The position numbers were made by a program, and so were the translations under genes. Of a DNA stretch of 64,000 nucleotides, positions 1-11,348 are shown piece by piece. Where the stretch lies: the NCBI RefSeq assembly GCF_000003815.2, contig NC_049980.1, forward strand, positions 25,750,272-25,814,271, in the 5' to 3' direction. The notes below the pieces were generated by a model, which saw only the letters and a program-made list of their open reading frames with translations, was not told where the DNA came from and did no database searches. The stretch comes from Branchiostoma floridae (Eukaryota; Chordata; Leptocardii; Amphioxiformes; Branchiostomatidae). Positions within the stretch are counted from its first letter, which is position 1, and each line of letters begins with the position of its first letter.

Positions 1-323
1 AAAAATTGTGCTCGCTACAATTCAGTAGGAACTTTTAATATTCTCTTTATCAAACGGAGTTGAATGCACAATCGTAATTGGAGTATGCACGTGAATAATG
101 AGACAGAAGACACATACAGAAATTGGCAACGCCATAGTGAGATATTTATCTGTGTTCCGAAAGTCTTGCTCCTGCTGCCTCGGGTATTTCCTTACAAAGG
201 CTATTTACTCAACTCCTACATTTCTGTCAGAGATGATATGAATTATCACCCTGTCTGAATGCTAAGAAAGTGGTACTTGAGTGTTGTGGATGATTCCGAT
301 TAAGACATAGCGCACACGGCTCC
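1..323. other. No gene seen; downstream flank of the prokineticin-like gene
   Basis: This stretch lies 3' of the prokineticin-like stop codon on the minus strand and probably holds its 3' UTR. A plus-strand ORF at 64-258 has no family features or splice context and was not called. Confidence 0.4.
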
Positions 324-3300
324 TTACATCACGACCTCACACGTCCCGATCTTGCCGTTGGCTTTCGCGACACACCACCCTTCAAAACACGGGCATCTCC
401 AGAAGGTGCGTATCCCCGGGAACGGGTAGCGCATCCGGTTGGTGGCGGTGTGGCACGGGTCTCCCACCGCCCCCAGCGGCTTACACACCCTGACAGGAGT
501 GTAGGGGTTGAGTGGCGAACAGCATGCCGGTCTTCCCTTCCCCTCCATGCAGTCTTCATCCGACCGGCAGGCCTAAAGATGATGAAAAGAAAATGAGAAA
601 ACTTGACTTCTCTAACTTATTGCAAACAATGACTATCTGCCATCGAAGTCGTTTGATGTCCCATCTTTCAGTAAGCCCGTCCTCACTTGACCAGTTGACA
701 GAAAATGACCACATCTCAGCATCAACGAGTCCCGTAGGTAAACCTTTACTTAACGTTAAGTAGAAGCTATTGCCCCATTGGCCACATAGCACACCCGCTG
801 GAGCCATAGTGCAGTTGTACCTCGCCTCTAGGCGGACATTCGGTGTGCAAGACGTGGTCTGAGAAGTTGATGGGAGCTACCCATGCTAAAGCTGATGTGC
901 CCCATTGGTAATTAAAACTGATAGATATCGTGCACCTTTACCCTGCGTAAACTGTCGAAAAAGCTTTCTGAATGACGCTCTGAACTGATGAAGTCGAGTC
1001 AGTCGACACTCTCACTTAATCGTCTCGCACAGGGTGATCCGTACAGGAGTATCGCTAGCCTCCCGTCCCGAACATAACGCCCGTCCGATGCACACGCGAA
1101 TAACGCGTCTAATGTTAGAATCCACCAATTACAGGTATTTCTTTCTGGCAAGAAATACACGTAACACGGCAGATCCAAACGCGCAAAGAACTTTCCCCAC
1201 TGTAGAAGCCAAAAGCTTCGAGCAATAAAAGGTAAAAGCATAGTGCAGTATGTGGGTCAGGATGTTTTGGTGGTGGTCACTCGAGCCGGTTTGGTGCGTC
1301 CACTTAGATTGCAATCTAGACACAAATCTAAAGTGTGGTAATGAACAAGAAGGGCACTGGCCAATTCCCTAAGTCTGTTGATTCATCCTGGGTAATGCAT
1401 GAGTCTTGACGTTCGTCTACAAGTCTACTAATCGTCTACAAGTGAAGAATGTCCCAACTTTGAGTAAAATGAGAGCCTCCATGGCTAGCATGCTATTATC
1501 GCTAACATAGTCCAATTTGCCTTGTAAAGTATACCAATCACCCACTCCCTCCACTGTGAGGTCTTTCAACTTTATCAACATGGTTGTGCCATTTGAGTTG
1601 TTGAATGACTGCTCGACGTGGGCATAGAGCTAGGCACACAAAATGAAAATTTCCATTCTTTCATTTCTTTGGAGTGGGAGGCAGGGAAAGAAAAATTAGA
1701 ATAGGAGTTAGAAAGAATTTGAAAGAATAGGAAAGAATTGCGAAGTTTGTTGCGGGTATTCGGCCTTTTAAGTTGTCTTGCACGGGTGTTGTCAACGTTC
1801 ATTCGGCATAGAAAATTTACAGCATCATCGAGTCGTAGACTGACAGTAATGCAGTTTAGACAGGAAACTTCTGACATGTGAAGAGTTTGGTTCCATTGAT
1901 GTCTCAGCCGTCGTCAGGATTATAGATTTTTGAAGGTAAAATGCAAACATTCTCAAGCTTCGTCAATCCTGCTGTTGCACTCAGTGGTTCTGAACAAAAG
2001 AGTTTGTACATGTCGTGGGTTGTGAGGACTGCGTCTTCAAAGAAAACACGATGGGAAGACGTGGAAATCAGTCAGCCGTAGCTCTCAGCGTTAGGGTGGG
2101 GGTTAACATCGGCCAGAATGTGACGCAACACGTCTTTAAAAAGCCCGAGCGGTCGTCGACTCCCTTCAGCCACTGTTAACGCGTGTTTGCAGGAACGGAT
2201 AAAGTCTACTTACAAACACTTACCCGCAATTACATGCGGTTGACAGACTTAATATGCGTCAGTAAGGTGCAAACAACAACTTGCCATTATCCACTTCATG
2301 GCCATATTTCTTTTTAACCAGAGTAGGGTGCACTTAAAGTAACGCTCTTTCAAAGGGCATAGCGACTGAACTGCCAGTGACAGTGTCAGGCTCCGCTCAA
2401 GGCGTGGTTCTGGTAAGTGATGAGCAATGTACATTGACGTACCGGGAGCAATCTCAGCTTGCAATGTTGAATTGTGGTGAGAAGCAGCTTTCCGAAAGCT
2501 TTTCAAAATGCATGTCTACAGCTACCCTTTCTCTGTGAGTCATGTTTATAATGATGATAGTGCAATTTTCTTAGAATTTCTCATCTTGCCAGGCCTTCAA
2601 CTCAGCAACTCCTGCTGATCGTGTAATTTTCCACAAAGCGGTCTTCTGTCTCACATCTCTGTCTGCATGTAATAGCACAATTTTCCTAAATCAGACGTCA
2701 AATGTACACCAACACATCGCATTTCCAGGAAGATGTCCTTCCTGGCAAATTGAGAGATTAATGTTTTCTTGTGTTTTGTAAGAGATCAGTGACAAGACAT
2801 GGTTATCGCATTGACTACAATTTCTCAGGATCGGGCTTGTTGATATTGAAAATGAAAAATGCACGTTATCAGCATAAACAAATCTTAAAACATATTGACA
2901 AATACTGGAGGTCAAAAACCGATCAGCAGTTTGCGGTCAGGAAAGACCGCACACTGGACATTGCAAACGATAAGCAACCATCCGAACATTTTATTTCATC
3001 ATCACACCGAATTAGTCAACAGGTGGCTAGAACCATAATGCGTTGTTGGAACCTCTCGTCGGATACGAATTCGAATCAGTGCAAAATTCTAACTAGACGT
3101 CTAAAAGTGTTGAACCAGAATAGCACGCTACATGTACTGAATAAGATTTGTCAAGACAATTAACTACTGCATCAGATTTGTGAGCTATTTTGTCACTGAT
3201 TTTAAAAACAGAGAAAAAGAACCTGTGCACTTCGCTACCTTGTTAATTCAGTTCCATCAATGTATCTCAATGGCAAAAGAGCAACTGTTGACCGATGTAC

Positions 3301-3500
3301 CAATTAACACGACCTGACGCTGGTCAATACTTTTTACACGTCTCTACGCGGAAAAGAAATCGCTGAAAACTGGGAATGTGACGGAGTGAAAAGCGCTGGG
3401 GACGTACGAGAAGATGACTTACCCCTGTGATGATGATGGCCCTTATTGTGGGGATGGCTGCCCAGACTGCTAGTAACAGAATGATGGTAAAACGAATCAT
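324..3500 (-). CDS. Prokineticin-like secreted peptide (two exons)
   Basis: Coding exons are 3500-3423 and 572-324 on the minus strand, joined by a GTAAGT...TTTAG intron in phase 0, giving 108 aa. Exon 1 encodes a signal peptide (MIRFTIILLLAVWAA...) and the mature start IIITG. Exon 2 begins ACRSDEDC and carries ten cysteines in the order of vertebrate prokineticins: C, C, CC, C, C, CPC, C, C, including the block VCKPLGAVGDPC that aligns with CTPLG-x4-C of PROK1/PROK2. Vertebrate prokineticins start AVITGA, an N-terminus needed to activate their G-protein-coupled receptors, and their first intron falls just after AVITG, as here. The family acts as secreted ligands; arthropod astakines share the fold but lack this N-terminus. 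Processing after the Ala of TIRA is inferred. Spacings around cysteines 4-7 are slightly longer than in vertebrates. An untranslated upstream exon cannot be excluded. Confidence 0.85.
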
Positions 3501-3979
3501 CTGGTTGCCTTTAGCTTCCCTCTTCCAGCCCAGGCGCGTTCCCTCCGCCGTGTGCATCTCAGAAGGTCTTTGTACCAGTTTTGATATGAGCGCGCACAAC
3601 GCCCTTCCTGCGCCCTGTGGGTTGCCAGTAGACAAGAACCATCTATCTTACAATAATTGCGGAAATGCGCGATAACTGACAGGTTTCTCCCCACGTTTCC
3701 TGTCTTACCGTCACACGCCCAGAAAACGAGTTACTGCCGTGCTTGATACTTCTGCAATGGCGTTCTGTTTACAGACCTGACTGTGTGAAAAGACTTTTGT
3801 CCGTCGATATTGCATTATTGGCTTTCCTGTCCGTGATAGAAAGTTGCTTTTTAAGTACATAGCTGAAGGTGGGGATAAAAAAAACCTTCAATATACATTT
3901 ACGTCATCAGCAAGGAAGTTGATTTATGGGCCTACTTATGCAAAAGGGCATATGGTTTTCTGCGTTATTATCGTGATTT

Positions 3980-4075
3980 AAATATATATTGTGTGTGTTT
4001 GTATGAGTGTGTCTGTGTCTGTGTGTGTTTGCGTGGGTTTGTGTGTGTGTGCTCGTGTGTGTGCTTGTTGGTCAC
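3980..4075. repeat. Degenerate (TG)n tract
   Basis: Imperfect GTGTGT runs are interrupted by TTTG, TCTG and CTCG. A short TTGAT pentamer repeat follows at about 4122-4145. Confidence 0.85.
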
Positions 4076-5910
4076 CATGAAAACTCAAGTAGGGTGGGAT
4101 GAATTGATTTCATATATGGTGTGATTTGATTTGATTTGATTTGACTTATTAGGCTGTAAAAAGACATAGAGGATGGGCTGTCAAACCTGCCGAAGGCTAT
4201 GCAAAAGGTCCAACTCTGGTGTTGCAAAATTATTACTCCGGGAAGGAAGGTCACCTCCTGACTTGTAGCTGTATTGTAGCTGGAGTTGTTCTGATGTTTG
4301 CAGCTGTATCTCACGATCCCTAACGAAGACCTAATTGCATAATCAATGACAAAATACTATGATTCCATTGTCACGATAGTGAATTTCCAGAGACATAACA
4401 GTAATGTATTGCTCTATTGGACCCAGTTCTTGATACTTCTGGAATGGAGATGCAAGTCTTCGATTTATTGGCGACATATCACATCATCTTGTTAATGCTG
4501 GTACTTTTACTTGGCTCGTTGATCTTCTCGTATTTGCACTGCTCACAACAGCGAGGTTAATTGTCTAGCATGAAAGTACTGTATTTTAAGACTGAATACA
4601 CAGATATAGCAGCATATCCATACATGAAGGCCATATCACTAGCTGTAGGATACACACCCATCATTTCTGTGAAGACAAAGACTGTTGAAAGTGCCAGTTC
4701 TCTGGCCCGGCTTGTAGAAACAAAGCTAAAGCGGTTGAAAGCAAACAAAACAATCTAAAAACGCCGGGAGCTGCGATTTCCCTTGTAATCCTTTCTCGAC
4801 TATCTCCCGTTAACAGTTGTCAGCTCCCATATAACCACTGATTCAACCGGGTCATTGGATTTGGCGGCATCAAACAAATGTCTTTTCTAACACTCTATAA
4901 GAGAACCATAGGGAAGCATATAAAACGCTCAGGTGGCCTATGACTTGGCATTGGGCTCTGTCCTATTTTAATTTATCGCCACACAGTGAGTGTCACAAGT
5001 GGGTACAAATAGTTCGAAGGTGCGCGTGCTTCGGCGGTGAGAATGGACACAACGTATGACGATACTGGGTATGACCGACAGAGCCGCTGGACGAATCTGC
5101 GGAATAAGATAAGAGCAGTAACTGTCAGGAAACTGTTTGCTCAACTTCGGTCAGTTATCGTGTTTGTTGCCCTTTGCCGGCTGCGGCGTCGCCCCTCCCA
5201 CGCACGCTGACTTGAATGTCATCTGATACATTTAGACAGCTCGGGAAGATGTGCGCGGTGAGAGAAGTGGAGTGTGGGGTAGCGGGGGCGAGGGAGGCAT
5301 GTCGCCAGCACGGCTTATGATTGATTTTGAAGTGGAATCTTTGTATGCTGCATTGATGATAATCCACGGGCACTGACATTAGGTACTACAGAACAGGTTA
5401 GTCATTGAATACGTGACATAGCGATGACAGGGGACATCTTTAGGTGCGGTACTTGGATATGGTTTTGCAACAGAAAACTGTCAAACCTCGTTCTAGCAGG
5501 ATGCTGCCCAATACTAACGGATACTGTATAGTAACATCTGTTGTAATGACCAGCTCGGCATGAGGATCACCTGGATATTCTTGCCACTTTTTGGTGGCCG
5601 CGTAGATTACTTTTCGCATTGACCTGAGCTTTAAGAGTCATATCTGCAATGACCACCTGTTTCATGTGGCCGTTTTCTTGATGTCCTCTGAGTGATCACT
5701 ACAGATTTGTTAGGTTGTGCTAAAAGAATAAAGTATGGTTAAAGCCACCGATATGTTTTCACAGAGCGTCATTTACTTCTCGAGATCACTTCTGATACAA
5801 AGTTGTAAAGAAGGCTAGACATATGTTCCATTACAAGTGCAATGGTGTCGAAAACACGCCTTCAAGCGATAAGTCTGTTCATCTTCTTGCAAAAGATATT
5901 GCACTACATT

Positions 5911-5942
5911 GTTATTGTTATTGTTATGGTTATTGTTATTAT
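5911..5942. repeat. (GTTATT)n short tandem repeat
   Basis: Five near-perfect copies of ATTGTT/GTTATT, one with a T-to-G change. Confidence 0.8.
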
Positions 5943-6179
5943 GTATGCCGACTATCGTAGTCTTTCCTCGCAGTCAGGGGCTACATTGCGAAGAGCTTAC
6001 TCTTGGTGGGGTTGAATCGTAAGGGTCTGGAGCGGCGACTTTTCGGAGTTAACCCAAGTGACCTCAAGACGATAATTGCCCCAGATGCGTCAATGAGTAT
6101 AGGTTTTGAACCACTCACACCATGATGATGATCCTTCTCTTTTCGATAAGTGTGGAGCTGGAGGGACGTTTTACGTGCT

Positions 6180-6362
6180 CAATTAATGTGGGACTCTCCT
6201 CAAACACGGGACCTCGATCTACCTTTCCGGCCCTAACCGTAGCTAGGAACTATGCCAGCTGAGTCGAGTGAGGAAGTAGGTGTAATTTGCCTTTCCCAAG
6301 GCAGTAGGGCCTGTCTTGGGTCGGAACCCTTACCACAAGGGCACCTTACCACCTTACATACA
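6180..6362 (-). mobile_element. tRNA-derived SINE copy 1
   Basis: Read on the minus strand it has a box-A-like GTGGTAAGGTGCC and a box-B-like GGTTCCGACCC, then the body word CCTTGGGAAAGGC followed by CACCTACTTCCTCACTC. Copies near 14.0-14.3 kb and 18.4-18.65 kb share the body, which defines a dispersed family inside this window. The element ends are approximate and no target-site duplication was identified. Confidence 0.65.
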
Positions 6363-7457
6363 ATGGATAAAGCAGCTGCTTCGAACTGAATGTAATACTA
6401 TGTGCTGGAGCTGACAATGATTAGTCCAAATAGATGTCTAACGTTACATGTGTTTCAGCCTTACTTTGCGAACCGCCAACAGCAGAAGTTCAATCATTCA
6501 GTATCACAATACTATATTGTATTTTGCTCATCCTGGTTTAAACCAAAAATGTGTTACGTGTAACGTCATATATGATACTCAACGTCCACTGTTTAATCTG
6601 TCTCAGGACCAGAGATGCTACAGGTGTATGATCGGACTGCCTCTGCTGTGCCGCCGACCTGACTCCAGTGGACCTAACTGGCTGGGCCGCACACATCACC
6701 CAACATGATAACGTTAGATTTTCACTAAATGCAAGACTGTTTATCGTACATTAATGGTCGTACAGCTTACAAGGTAAGAAAATATAGGTCGTGTTGATCG
6801 AGCTGTTCCAAGTTATTCATTCATAAAGATTTCCAGCATTCATCCTGTGTGGGGATCCATTAGTATTGCTGAGCTTTACCAACAAGAATGATGAACTCCC
6901 TGAGTGAGTGGGAACGCTTTTCAAACACAGGAAATGCAGTGATACTAGTACAAAGTTCCATCATCTCATTAACGTTAGTCAATCTTACGGGTCAACGTTA
7001 CACCTACATGACTACGCAAGTGAAAGTTTTTCGACGTCACAGAAGAAATGAAATTATGAAATGTGACGCAGTTGTGGATTAAACCATGTCATTAGAATTT
7101 TCCATCACTACGAGTACATATGTCACTTATCATGGAACAGAAATGACGTGTCTGTGCGTACCTACGTCATAACCTAGCACATAACCTAGTTAAATGCATA
7201 ACGTTAACGTTAAAACGTCATGCTTTTTTACACCTGCCACTATATCAGGACTCACGCTCAGGTCGGAAATATACTAAAATATACCGATACCATTTAATCA
7301 TAACGTTACCATTTCTGAAACGTTAGCTTCAACATTTCTGACAACAAGGGAAAAATTCTGATACATGGTGTCTTAAGATGAACGGGAAAAGAAACTCGCT
7401 TTTTGTCCTGACCACCCCTTGAAAAATGTATCGGCCCACTACACCTGTTAAATCAAG
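6363..7457. other. Intergenic, 5' flank of coiled-coil gene
   Basis: No gene was recognised. The segment is notable for many AACGTTA words (near 6711, 6971, 6996, 7201-7214 and 7303). The last few hundred bases must hold the promoter and 5' UTR of the gene starting at 7458, but no TATA box was identified. Confidence 0.4.
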
Positions 7458-10400
7458 ATGGCGGCGGCACAGAGTCCCGGGACGGCGAAGGTCCGCAGTA
7501 GGTCGGCCCCCATACACCTACTCAGGGCCAGGAAGAGACAGTCTCCGGAACTTCTGCCAGAGTTCGAACTGTCCTTAAAGCCTAGCGACAAAAATGCGCG
7601 CGTTTTGGAGCGTATGCTGACCAAGACGACTCTGTCAACACAGCGGGCCTCCCACTACAATGTGATGTGTAAGTCCAAAAACACCTTCACATGACTTCTG
7701 TTTCTTTAACCTAAATTCTTTTGGTTAACTGATATTTATTGTCTTCCATATAATGAATACCTCTAATGTTAAGTGTTTACTTTCACATTTTCGTTTTTCT
7801 TTTTCTCCGTTCCGTGTCATGTCAATCTTGTATGACTGGTTTTTCATTGTTGACTTCTGGTCGCCATCGGCGGTGCGGAACGCGTCGTCCTATTCATACT
7901 CCTTAGTTTCCGTTGCTAGGGGGGAGGGGGGCGTACAGGAATGCCTTTTAAAGTTTCATTGCTCAGTTTGCTGGTTGTGCTCGGCGGTAAAAATGCCCCA
8001 GCAGGACCGGATTTATTTAATCATTTAATTAGAATGCACTCTAGTTAACTTTGTGGCTGTCAGAATTCGTGATTGACAAGGCTTTGTCACTAATAAACAG
8101 CCACTGCGGGGCTCCATTCCATGTTACAGGTGTTAAGTCTTTTCATTGCCCTAAAGTCCTGCTGTTATGAGAAATATACACGTATTCAGACAATACATAG
8201 AATACAGCATGTCTGCTATCCGAAAATGAGCAGTAGTAGAGCCAGAGCTTTAAGCCTCCCATGCTATCAACCAAACCACCTGTTACTTTAACCACCTGTT
8301 AACAGAGACTTGCTTCAGAACGTTAAAAACAAGCTATAAACTTCCCATTTCATTTCATTTCATTCAGTTATTAGTTAGACTCTAGTAGATCTTTATTCTG
8401 ATGCAACACATACAGAAACTATTCAGCCTACCCTACATTTTGAGGATTAGATGTAACTAATGTTGCATATCAATTGTGTTAACCCCAGCTGTAGGTACAG
8501 ACGTCCTGAACACCATGTTGAGACGAGCCCATGCTGAGAAGGAGGAGGCTGTGAGGCAGGCGATAGCCGAGGCTGAGGCACGGGCAGCCAGGGAACTGAA
8601 GGAGGCGCTCGATGAGGCTTTAAGGGAAGCAGCAGAGTCAAAGAGAAAAGCTTTGGATGAACAGAAGCAGGTGATTGATGTGCAACAATAAACTCTGGGC
8701 ATTTTTGTCACTGTAAATTAAGACTTGCATTGCATATGACCTAACCTGTTCAACATTGCTTGGCAACTTCACAGTCTCGCAATTCAGCCTTTTGGTTACC
8801 AGGATTTAGACCAGTTAATAAACCAGTCTTATAAAGAAATAAAACTTCTACAGTACACCAATGCTATAGCCCTGCCAACATTCATCAAAATATTAAAATG
8901 AACAATAAATACATGAAAATAGGACTATTTGACAGACATACAGCTGCTCATTGGTTGAACTGCTATGGACAGTGAGGATTGGATCATTGAGGCATGGACT
9001 TCTTCAGAAATTGTCACATCTTGAAATGACCAGGTTTATTAATGAATGCCATCTGTTCCCAACACAGTACTATGAGCAGCTGGCCCAGCGGGTTGCCGAG
9101 GCCAGGGACAAACTGGAGGCAGAGAGGATTGCCAGCCTCACCAAGAAGATGCAGAGAGAGAAGGAGGAGGCACTCAAGGAAGCATGGGCCAAGGCTGAGG
9201 TCATCAAGAATGAGGTAAGACATCAGGGAAATAGGCAGGACTTACATTCAGTTCCTGATGCAGTGGTAATACATAAGGCAGGGGTTTGTTGGGGGAAGAT
9301 ATAGAAGAACTTTATTGTATGACAATTGTACATGTTACAATGTATGGCAACAACTCTTACACAAAGTACAAAACAGAGGTATAGGATATAACTTAACAAC
9401 CTAGTTAACATAACAATAAGGGCTAACATAATTCTTTGATATAGTATTGCAATGAAGTAGGTTAATCATTAGTTCGGGTGTTCTTTCTGATAGAAGAGCT
9501 GTCCTTGATATATTTGCCTATTTTTGCATTATGGGAGTTCTGACATCTAAAGATGTATGCAAATCTGTTTGAAGCATGGAGTCTCTTGAAATCTGCTGTA
9601 CTTGATTCGAGAAATATGAATAATTCATTACATATAGTGTAGATATATAAGATAGCCAGTTTTCCTGATGAATCTAGACTGACTACTGCAAAACATACAA
9701 AAATATTAGTCGGACGATGAATTAACAACATGATACACTTTGTGTTCCCTGAATCATAACTTTCTAAACACACAAAGTCTTATTCAATCTAATATTTGCT
9801 TTGTCTGCCAACTTTTACGGACCCAATAAGAATTACTGTAGAGAAGAGGGTTCCTTGCTTATGTTTGTCTTTGTTACAGGCCATAGCACAGGCCTTAGAG
9901 GAGCAGAGGAAAAAACTGAGAGCAGAGGCTGCACTGGAGAGGGAGCAGGCAGTGGCAAAGGCACTTACTATAGCAAGGGTACGTGCAGTGTTGTGTACTA
10001 TCATGTGTGACTGAAAGAGGGAGGTAAAACACATTTAAGTGCTTTTCCTTTTTTCTTAAAAGATCCCATAATTTTGTGATAACAAAGTCACATCTAAATA
10101 TGAACCCTGAATATCTGTTAAACATACTAAGAAGCCACTGAATATATTGTCATTTGTACACTTGTATGGATAGCTTATGAAACAAAATGATGATCTATAT
10201 CCATTGGTGTGTCTTGTTTGGTGTAGTCTCTTTGTGTGATAACATGGAGTCCATTCAAGCCATGCCTGTACTCTTGTCTGCAGCATAAACATGCCATCAA
10301 ACTTGACGAGGCAGTTGAGAGGACCAAACGTGAATGTGAACACAACGCCAGTGTGAGGGCAGCAGCCATGGCCAAAGTTTATCAGTCTGAGATTAACAAA

Positions 10401-11348
10401 AGGGAACAAAGGTAAGAGCTTACAAATCTCTAGCAATGTGAAAGTATGTCTGTTAGAATAGCTACTCAAGCAACAGGACATAATTTTGGAAACAGTCAGA
10501 CATTACAGATAGCATCCACTTCCCTCAGTGACACTGTGTGACACGACTGTTACTGAACAAAGGTAGTAAGAATGAAATATGAACAGGTTACTTAACTATT
10601 TCTGGCCATGAGGGATGATAGTCTTATAATTCTTCCATTAGAGGCTTTCATCATAGTTTGTGTTCAAAGAATCCATTTAGAATAATTCTTCCATTAGAGG
10701 CTTTCTTCATACATGTAGTTTGTGTTCAAAGGATAACTTAGACAGCATCTTCTCACTTGTTTCCTCTCTCTCCTTCAGAATATCTGATTTACAAGACGAC
10801 TTGGCTGCAGAACACAGGAGGAAGCTGGATGTGGAGAAAGACTTTAAGGTAAGTCGTTAAAAAAGAAATCAAAAGAATCTTGTCATCAAACATCTTTGAC
10901 TTGCTGTTATAAGTCACAATGAGCAGACTTACATGCGAAAGTGTTTGAAATTCGTTCATGAGCATTTTAGAAAGTAGATATTCAGTGATCATGGCCTTAT
11001 TCAAATGTAGTATCTCCATCCTCAGTTTGATTGAACTCTTTCCAATGTCACTGAAGTCTTGCAAAGCCGCATTACAGAATTTATGCAAGATGTAGCAGTT
11101 AACATAAGGACGCCTTGCACTTTATTTTCAACCACCTTACTGGAGTTTGCTTGATTCACTTGTAGGAGCTCCAGGTGGATTACATGCGTTTCCTGGACCT
11201 GACTGATGGACAGTACCACTCAGACTACATGATAAGGTACAGGTGGCACGGGCGCATGGCAGGGCAGGCCGACAGTAGGGTACAGACAGACAACCTCAAC
11301 AAGAGAAATGCCTCCACAGAACCAGGCGACCCGCTACATGTCTTCTAA
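7458..11348 (+). CDS. Coiled-coil protein, possibly C6orf163-like
   Basis: Seven exons are joined with all phases closing: 7458-7668, 8495-8670, 9068-9214, 9880-9978, 10284-10411, 10779-10848, 11166-11348; 337 aa. After a basic head (MAAAQSPGTAKVRSRSAP...), residues about 75-270 form almost continuous charged helix rich in Ala, Glu, Lys and Arg (for example AHAEKEEAVRQAIAEAEAR), typical of a coiled coil. The tail is non-coiled (FLDLTDGQYHSDYMIRYRW, ending in DPLHVF). There is no membrane segment or signal peptide. Length and layout resemble vertebrate C6orf163 (about 330 aa), and the tail starts with a similar ELQ-x5-F-x5 block, but similarity is weak, so the family name is tentative. Some donors are non-consensus (GTGATT after exon 2). 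A structural, perhaps ciliary or cytoskeletal, role is only a guess from the coiled coil. A possible AATAAA lies at 12428. Confidence 0.75.
9303..9365 (-). mobile_element. 3' end of a dispersed retroelement (copy 1)
   Basis: Read on the minus strand this ends in CATACAATAAAG and carries CAATTGTCATACAATAAAG-like sequence. A copy in the opposite orientation lies at about 31330-31410 (CAATTGTTGTGCAATAAAG followed by TTATTATT). The AATAAA plus short tandem tail is typical of LINE or SINE 3' ends. It lies in intron 3 of the coiled-coil gene. Confidence 0.5.
10624..10735. repeat. Tandem duplication of about 56 bp
   Basis: Two copies of a unit beginning ATAATTCTTCCATTAGAGGC and containing TTTGTGTTCAAAG sit back to back in an intron of the coiled-coil gene. 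The second copy carries a few extra bases around ACATGT. Confidence 0.85.

Larger units (their letters stand above)
3501..6180. other. Intergenic, no gene recognised
   Basis: This contains the presumed 5' flank of the prokineticin-like gene. Short ORFs on both strands (for example around 4557-4758 and 5155-5379) overlap each other and show no domain, signal peptide or splice signals. Simple repeats are listed separately. Confidence 0.5.

Noticed and set aside
2771-3163. 130-codon plus-strand ORF antisense within the prokineticin intron
   Set aside because: No family features, no splice or start context, and AT-rich random-like composition.
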